A stretch of DNA of 25,000 bases from positions 7,501 to 32,500 of the forward strand of contig ADNK01002752.1 of the NCBI GenBank assembly GCA_000320545.1. The letters are read 5' to 3'. A program made the position numbers and the translations under genes. This DNA comes from Bigelowiella natans CCMP2755 (lineage: Eukaryota; Cercozoa; Chlorarachniophyceae). The stretch's first letter is position 1. The number at the start of each line of letters is the position of its first letter. Shown one piece after another: positions 18,998-25,000 of this stretch. The notes beneath the pieces were generated by a model that was not told the DNA's origin, searched no databases, and saw only the letters and a program-made list of their open reading frames with translations.

Positions 18998-19830
18998 GAT
19001 ATAATAGACACAGCAATACACTATGGATGCATATATGTATGTGCAAGTCTGCGCTTGTCTAATGCTGTATAGCATTTGGTGAGGCTCATATTATTTTTAT
19101 GGGTAAGGTCGTGAATCGCTTAGATTTTATCTTCGATTTATGAGATGGATGTAATGAAATGTTTAAATTTTTTCAATGGTCATCCTAATGTAGCTGTGCA
19201 ATGCAGCGGCTACAGCGCTTAAATTGTATCTGTTTGTTTCCTTATTAAATGATCTAATGATTCTTATGAACAAATAAACCGAAATGTCTTCGTCTTTCGT
19301 CATTGCGCGCATGTCGCAGTCTAGCTTAGCTAGCGGTGCATGCGCTGACAGACAACTATCTAGCTAGCTAGATTGTGCGATGCGCGCAGAGCACATTATT
19401 TAAGTATCTACACTCTAGCATGCAGCAATGAGCGTGCGCATGTATATGCATTAAAGTGCATAACGATATTACACGTGTATGGTCATTTTCCAACGTCTGC
19501 TATGTCTAGATGTGTACATATCGTTAATGAATCTAAGCCATGTTGATACAGCAATATGTTGCGCACATCCGCCACGCTAATAATAAAACGCGCACACATG
19601 CGTTTTTAGATTACTTACCTACATCGCGCTGTTATTCGCAACGCCCGTGCTAGCAGCGAATGCATGTGCACGACTATCATATGATGTTGCAAGCCGTACA
19701 CTATTACAGATGAGTTGAGAGGATCAGCAGATGTTGTAGGGGAGAGAATGTGAGTGTGAACGATTCAAATGGCATGCATAGTTTGCACAACTACGTGTGT
19801 ATGCAGAGCTCTAATTATGGTAGATTCCAT
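18998..19830. other. Convergent spacer between sirtuin and CSN5
   Basis: 3' flanks of both genes. AT-rich to about 19290, with AAATAAAC near 19272 as a possible polyadenylation signal for the sirtuin, then a CTAG/TGCATGC/GCGC-rich stretch (19310-19700). No coding signal is seen. Confidence 0.55.
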
Positions 19831-21444
19831 CTACTTTTTGTTACACGTACATCCACGGAATATGAGCTTGCGCAGCATCCCCATCGTCTGTTCTTTACAG
19901 AGCTCATGAGCGAGCTTGGATGATTCTACCCCGGCATTTTCCTCAGCCTTGCTGCTGCCGCCGGCACCGCCAAATTTCGCCCCTCTATCAAACATGCGCG
20001 GGTCCATTGAGGCCGAACTGTTTAACTTCGATGAGCACTTCCCAATTCTCTTCACCACTTTGCCTCCGTACTCCTGAGATGCATAGCGTTGATAAGTTTG
20101 CGAGTCTCAAAAGGGAATTAGAAACACCGATAATGCCGGCTTGTGTGCGGCGCTCTCGCCTACCGCATTTTCTCAAGGAAGTGAGAGCGTCTACTACTTA
20201 CTACCACCACTACTCCCGGGTACCTCATCGTCTATCTGTGAATCGGAGAGGATGCGAATCCACAGCGAGTCTTTCGAGAAGAGTTCCATCGTGCTCCGCG
20301 CAATACTACTCATGAAGAAGGTCGTCTCCAGCATGTAGTATCTTTTGAAGATGGAGGGATTCGAGCAAAAGGGAGGAGGAGGAGGAGAAGGAGGAGAAGA
20401 AGAAAGGAATCATTCAAGGATGTCACATTTAGAAAATCCATCTGAGAGCGACGGCACATCGATAAGGGATTAATGCATACTTTTCTGGATACGTCCCCCA
20501 GTTTTTATCTTTGTTTTCCCTCAGCGACTCGCCGTCAGGGGCCATATCGGCGGGAGGCGTATATCCCATAGGATAAGCACGGAAAGCAGCCATTTCGAGC
20601 TTGCTCTTGGCCACGCACCGCAAAGGGTCTATAACGACACCCTGGGAATGCAAACGCGCGTGTTAGCTAGCATGTTCGGGTACGTGCGTGTGAGAGCGCA
20701 TAGTATCACAAATCATCAGAAGTATGAATTTAGAAAGAGGGTACCGTCCAGTGAGGGACCGCCAGTTGGTTGTTCGATTGTGTGTCTAAATATTGAAGGG
20801 GAGGAGGAGGAGGAGAAGGAGGAAAAGCATAATAGCCCTCAGCTATAGGCCCATGAAGGGGAGAGGGAAAATGAAACGCGATATCTTCATCTTCTTTTCT
20901 GGAAGAAGGGGCACTTACTAACGTCGATTGCAGACATGAAGCAGTTGTTGTAGACCCCAACTTCGAACGGGTGCGAATGATACCACCCGATAATCCTCTC
21001 CTTCTGCCCCCTCTTCTCCAACTGCTCGCTCAGCTCCAGCATATACCGCGTCGCCTTCTCTCCTATATTCACATCCCATTCGGACTCGAATCCATCGCAA
21101 GGAAGGGGCAATGCGTCCAGGATGATGATGGAGTCTTCCTGCGGCCTCCCTACCATTAATCCCATGACCTCTAGTGGAAGGCCTGAACCATGGTCGCAAT
21201 CAGGTCAGATTAAGCATGAATCGCTACGAGAACCACTATTCACAAACTTACCCTTTCCTTTATCTCTGGCACGGCCTTTCTCTACTCCTCGAAGCGTATG
21301 TTTCAACATCCGCATCGCAGCGAGGGCGGAGATCTTGCATTTTGAATAGCTCCTTGGATCCTTCTTCCACGGCTTTTCTTCCTCCAGCTGATCGATCTTC
21401 TTCTGGTCATGAGCGTAAAATTTGGAATCCAGTTCCTTGTCCAT
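19831..21444 (-). CDS. CSN5: COP9 signalosome subunit 5 (JAMM deneddylase)
   Basis: Exons from the 5' end: 21444-21252, 21170-20919, 20785-20745, 20641-20481, 20341-20224, 20073-19831; 335 residues, close to the usual ~334, ending in TAG, all phases consistent. The start ATG has A at -3 and an in-frame TGA just upstream. Hallmarks: KPWKKDP and CKISALAAM near the N-terminus, EVMGLMVG with the JAMM glutamate E65, GWYHSHP (H129, H131), SAID with D147, GVVIDP, AFRAYPMGY and the helix YYMLETTFF. CSN5 is the zinc protease that removes NEDD8 from cullins inside the COP9 signalosome. Odd: the JAMM consensus has seven residues between HSH and S-x2-D, but here there are twelve, an insertion of about five (FEVGV). 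The last ~80 residues (Gly-rich, then LRKLIF and a Cys-rich end) diverge from other CSN5 proteins. Introns 2 and 4 hold GGA-type repeats (pyrimidine-rich on the sense strand). Confidence 0.93.
20370..20403. repeat. (GGA)n-like purine tract in CSN5 intron 4
   Basis: GGA/GAA repeats within the intron 20480-20342; on the sense strand a TCC tract about 30 nt upstream of the acceptor. Confidence 0.8.
20798..20824. repeat. (GGA)n tract in CSN5 intron 2
   Basis: On the sense strand this reads CCT/TCC and lies just upstream of the acceptor TATTTAG at 20786. Confidence 0.8.
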
Positions 21445-21551
21445 GTTTCCTCAACGTCCCAGGTCGTCTAACCTTTGACAATGGTGACAGAATGTTGTTG
21501 GCTCGTGATGAGGGGTGTTGGAAATCCTGTCATCCAGAAACATTTTTCTAA

Positions 21552-21737
21552 TCAATCAACAATAGATTCTACCAACTCGGTGATGCCGTCGAATTCGATC
21601 AGTGGAGATGGGCTGGCAGGGAAGGGGGGTGAGCGCAATCTTGCTTCTTCCGGACAATGCTGTCGCTTGACCTCGCGAGTGATTTGCAGAAAACTGCCAA
21701 AATCGAGGCGATTTTGCCATTTTTCAGGAGGTTTCAT
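21552..21737 (-). CDS. Hypothetical short ORF upstream of CSN5
   Basis: 61 codons from ATG to TGA, with the frame open further upstream to about 21805. Composition is protein-like (KPPEKWQNRLDFGSFLQ, PLIEFDGITELVESIV) but no family is recognised. It ends about 107 bp before the CSN5 start. No splice pairing joins it in frame to CSN5, so it is a separate small gene, an upstream ORF in the CSN5 leader, or chance. Confidence 0.25.
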   Translation of the reverse strand: MKPPEKWQNRLDFGSFLQITREVKRQHCPEEARLRSPPFPASPSPLIEFDGITELVESIVD

Positions 21738-23208
21738 CCCAATTGTCAAACAATGGCGTCGGGCAGAAAAATGGGGAGGAGCGAAAGGAGGATCACATCA
21801 GCAGGGTGTTGACATGAACAACTTTGCAATGGTTTTTGTCAGCAGGCGCCGCTACATGCAAATGCTTGTTTCCCACATGGTTCTTGCGCGTGCAATTTTT
21901 GCATCAATGCGCAGGTCAGTGTTCAATGTTCAATGTTCTTGCAATCCAGCAATGCATTGGCATTCAAGTCACAAAGTCACAAAGTGAGCGTGTTTCAACC
22001 AATTGATCACCACCCGAAGGACAGAAAGGGTTTTACCCTCTTTGCTTTAGTTTGCTTCAGCTCACCGGACAGCATGTCGACGCTCGGTGTGTTGAAGGCA
22101 ATGACTTGGCCTGCACAGTGCAAGTCAAGCTAGCCTGGTGGCGAGCTTTGCCAACCTGCCCACTGTGCTTTGTCCAGGCCGAGAGACCACTGACGAAGTT
22201 TGCTCGTGGATCTAACTGCCGCGAACCTGGTGTCCTGGCTGATCTGTGACTTGCGCGTCATGCTAGCATGTTCCGTGTGCTCACTCACAATCATCAATCC
22301 GAATGAACAGGTCGATGGTTTTCAATGACTTCTTGTTTCTCCGTGCTGTGGTGGACGACAACAAGCAAGATAGCTGCGTGCGCAAGCGCCACAAGCGCAT
22401 GCAGCTACATCATCTGCAATCACAGTTGTCGTTGGAATGGCGTTCTGAACGCTTTCGTGACAACGCAATTGTTGAGACAATCTGACAATGACACTGTCAG
22501 GCCAACAATGACTAGATGAGCGTCTAGAGCGTGTGTGGCGAATGACTGAAATTTATGGCGTCCACTGTGACCTGGTCTTGAGGTCTAGCCATTCTAGATC
22601 ATCTAGGGGAGATGACTAAGTGAGGGAGTTTCGCCAGCTAGCCAGTTTGTTCGAGTGCATGTGGTTGGTGGTGTGATGCATGGCGCTCTAGCTAGCTAGC
22701 GCCGAGTTATAGCGAGCAGCCACGCAGCTCAACTAGTCAACATTGTCATTTCCTAATTTCAAATCCACATGTTGCCAAACTGCAGATGCTTGCGTCATTA
22801 TTCTGTCTAGTCTGTGCGTGTGAATGCATGATGTACATGCGTGATGCAGAATGCACCACCACCATGAACTAGCTGGTAGTGCAGGCATAACATCCCGATT
22901 GTTCAAAGACTAAGCAACACACACTAGCACAAGTCCAAATGTAGTGTGGGTGAGACGAGCGAGAGCGATGCAGCCACCATCACTCAACACATGGAGTGTA
23001 CCATGCTGGAATGTCACAAATCGCAAATGTGCATGCACATCTACATAATTGCGTGTAACATGCTAGCATGCACATGAGTAAATTTGCACAGCAACAACAC
23101 ATGGGCCTTTATTCAAATTATTTCAATGAAGTTGAGTAATTTCAGTGTGCAATATTTCGATGCATATGATCGAATATCGATTACATGGCCAGCATTGTTG
23201 TAGTTGTT
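21738..23208. other. Spacer between CSN5 and the MAPEG gene
   Basis: No exon chain found. ORFs to 170 codons on the plus strand have irregular composition and no domain. CTAG clusters at 22560-22700, small tandem repeats near 21921-21940 and 21965-21981, and a short hairpin CTGACA/TGTCAG near 22482-22500 are visible. Confidence 0.5.
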
Positions 23209-23469
23209 TCAAGCTGTGAGAACCTTTGTGGCAACACCAACTAGCAGTGTGATGCTAGAAGCCAGTCCCATACCATGCGCAACTCCGCGGACAATACCGA
23301 GCGGATTTACTCCCCAGCCAAGGATAAATGAGTGTGCATATCTAGCTCCTACAAATATGTAGAATGGCCAAGTAGACGTCCCGCCGAGTATCCCCTGTTA
23401 TTATTTAGAGCGATAATGATTCCCTCTCTTCCTTCCACCAAGTTTTTTCATCCCCCTCCCCCCCCCCCC

Positions 23470-23512
<43 letters not shown>

Positions 23513-24080
23513 TCCCTCCCTCCCTTCATTTTCCCTCCCTGTGTGTCTCTTCGTATAAATACACACATATGAAAATTAAAAAATCAATTATTCTGAGTAC
23601 GTATGTTTATATTTTGTACGTAAAGTGCGCCAATTATATAGAACTGGATGAAGTTCTCAAAGTCATTCTGGAGGACTTGGTAACCTCTTTTTACCTATTC
23701 AAGATAACAAGAAAACATGAAGATATTTGGGGGAGAAAGAGAGGAGGGAGATAAAGATAAGCGGAAACATGTATAACACAGCTTACATCTGGATGTTCAC
23801 AGCCGAATCCAGAAATAGGTGTTGCTGAATCCTTGAAGAGAACCTTGTCTTCTGGAATCGTCAGCGTTTTATTTCGAATCTAATGCGCGTACATTACAAA
23901 TAAATACACAGTAAAATAATATTGGCAAAAGGTACACGAAAAGGAACAACGAACCCGTACCTTTAATGAGGCGACCCAGATGTTCGTCAGATGACTCTTC
24001 ACATTAAGAAGACATGAGGCAGCACAATAGGCCTTGAACACGGGGTTTGCGAGAGAGATAAATTCGAAAACAGTCGCCAT
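23209..24080 (-). CDS. MAPEG-family protein, microsomal glutathione S-transferase-like
   Basis: Exons from the 5' end: 24080-23961, 23879-23787, 23694-23620, 23394-23209; 157 residues ending in TGA, all junctions phase 0. Length and motifs fit MAPEG: ANPVFKAY in the first helix, IPEDK after the first loop, QNDFENF (the ND-EN motif), IIGALY, then FVGARYAH and the last helix SSITLLVGVA. Four membrane helices are expected, in ER or mitochondrial outer membrane, catalysing glutathione conjugation or peroxide reduction (MGST1 type). The chosen ATG (CAACATGG) has a strong context; an in-frame ATG at 24125 would add 15 residues. Intron 3 (23619-23395) holds a C-run and CT tract in plus orientation. 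Confidence 0.9.
23451..23510. repeat. Poly(C)-(CT)n tract in MAPEG intron 3
   Basis: A C-rich run with about 12 consecutive C, then a CT tract of about 40 bp. On the sense strand it is purine-rich, so it is not a splice pyrimidine tract. Confidence 0.9.
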
Positions 24081-24667
24081 GTTGTGGATTGAGGACACTG
24101 AGAATGTCATCATTGGTGAGTTCATTGATGCTTTCGACGCACCGTAACATCCCTACTGAAATTAATAAGCAATGACAACATGCAATCCCAACATTCTCCT
24201 TCAGGATGATGTTCTAGGGCAGCCTCATTCACAAATTCACCACAGTTGGGGTCGCCTTGCCTCTTACGGAAAGTTGGGTTCCGGGCATTTTCGCATAAAT
24301 TCCATGCAAAAATTACGTGCGACTTCGGAGTTCTTTTATCTCAAGAGCGCGTCAACCACGGACAAGATTCATCTCCTAACTTTCTTCTCGTTGCCGTATT
24401 TTACGCGAGTACGCTCTGCTTGTGGAAGAATGAGGCCAGTACTTTGCGGACGACATCATACGGAAATTGTCTCAGGAAAGAAATCCTGTGAAAACGAAGG
24501 AAACCCCCTACGCCCTGCGAATGCCTGTGGCGACAAGATACAAGGCTAAGTTTAGGCAGAAATTGCAAGGACAAGTCCCCGCAGAAGCAGAAACCCTTTC
24601 CCGCCCCGGCAGAGCTTGCCCTTCCCTCCCTCCCACGGGCACTAAGGCCATTGCCGGCTTCAATACC
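24081..24667. promoter_or_regulatory. Divergent promoter region of MAPEG and TEN1
   Basis: About 590 bp between the two chosen start codons, expected to hold both promoters. A plus-strand frame is open from 24467 into TEN1 exon 1, with an ATG at 24521. I see no TATA box or other clear site. Confidence 0.45.
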
Positions 24668-25000
24668 ATGCAGTCAAACATCCCCTCAGGTAATGGTACT
24701 TTGGCAAGCGGGCGAAGGGAACGCTAAGCTTTTATAATCACAGGAAAAATCGCATTTGTCGATGAGATTCTTGCGACTAAGTCGAATGGAAGTTTCCGAG
24801 TTACGGGCCACCTGGCGTCGTTTGACGCCTCAAAGTACGACCCACTTTTATTTGTCATTTTATTTTGAAGCTTACTTGAGTTGAATAGGGACGTTGCTAC
24901 AATAACAAGCACCGAAAGCAAAGGAAAGCTGCAGATTCGAACGAACTTACTGGAAGATTTTCCATTCAAGATAGGAGCTCTTTTCCAGTTCATAGGCGAA
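24668..25000 (+). CDS. TEN1: CST complex subunit TEN1-like OB-fold protein (3' end outside the window)
   Basis: Exons 24668-24689, 24744-24834 and 24889 to the window end; two 54-nt introns, phases 1 and 2 kept. About 75 residues are visible. The pattern GKIAFVDEI, FRVTGHLASFD, KLQIRTNLLED and IGALFQFIGE matches the OB fold of TEN1, notably the conserved (Y/F)QFIGE end of a beta strand. TEN1 joins CTC1 and STN1 in the CST complex, which binds single-stranded telomeric DNA and promotes C-strand fill-in. RPA3, another small OB protein, is the main alternative but lacks the QFIGE motif. The first exon is short (MQSNIPS); an upstream in-frame ATG at 24521 would add a basic, Pro-rich extension of 49 residues that TEN1 proteins do not normally have. 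Confidence 0.8.

Noticed and set aside
18642-19004. Continuation of sirtuin exon 10 into a His-rich C-terminus
   Set aside because: The His run is the ATC/CAC microsatellite; an in-phase intron to WERDHPK gives a more plausible tail, though this junction is not certain.
21475-21987. 170-codon plus-strand ORF upstream of CSN5
   Set aside because: Irregular Cys/Met-rich composition and no domain; the opposite strand reads better over part of it.
1-25000. CRISPR array, tRNA, rRNA or bacterial operon
   Set aside because: No regularly spaced direct repeats with unique spacers, no cloverleaf or rRNA signature was noticed, and the spliceosomal introns show this is eukaryotic nuclear DNA.

Overview
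This is nuclear DNA of a eukaryote, most likely a unicellular protist or alga that I cannot name. The genes carry many short GT-AG introns, the encoded proteins are eukaryotic (RhoGAP/PH, Wee1-type kinase, COP9 signalosome subunit 5, CST subunit TEN1), and introns and spacers are full of microsatellites. Exon models were built by hand: I read both strands, paired donors with acceptors, and kept junctions where codon phase and protein-family alignment agreed. Genuine genes here end in TAG, TAA and TGA, so the standard code appears to apply.

Layout. 1-2091: no convincing gene; a ~95-bp module present three times (1338-1680). 2092-3911 (+): a gene cut by one in-frame TAG, with a viral-type MSV199-like N-terminus, a coiled coil, then zinc-finger-like Cys/His pairs. 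3912-4892: spacer extremely rich in CTAG. 4893-9488 (-): one 25-exon gene for a ~912-residue protein with the domain order WWE, C2, RhoGAP, PH and a proline-rich tail; simple ORF calling breaks it into many fragments. 10070-11263 (+): intronless Wee1/Myt1-type kinase, divergent from the RhoGAP gene. 11264-12825: spacer with a GC-rich hairpin and microsatellites. 12826-15702 (-): secreted or ER protein with two saposin-B-like modules spread over about 14 exons, with microsatellites in the introns (3' end uncertain). 16533-18997 (+): 11-exon sirtuin lacking the usual zinc-binding cysteines. 19831-21444 (-): six-exon CSN5 with a five-residue insertion in the JAMM motif. 23209-24080 (-): four-exon MAPEG/microsomal glutathione transferase. 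24668-25000 (+): first three exons of TEN1, running off the window.

The genes do not form a pathway: this is an ordinary housekeeping and signalling neighbourhood. The most unusual items are the WWE-C2-RhoGAP-PH architecture, the zinc-less sirtuin, the altered JAMM spacing in CSN5, the TAG-split gene and the CTAG-rich spacers. Introns of the RhoGAP and TEN1 genes are mostly 50-80 nt and free of repeats, while those of the saposin, sirtuin, CSN5 and MAPEG genes are mostly 80-430 nt and often carry microsatellites.
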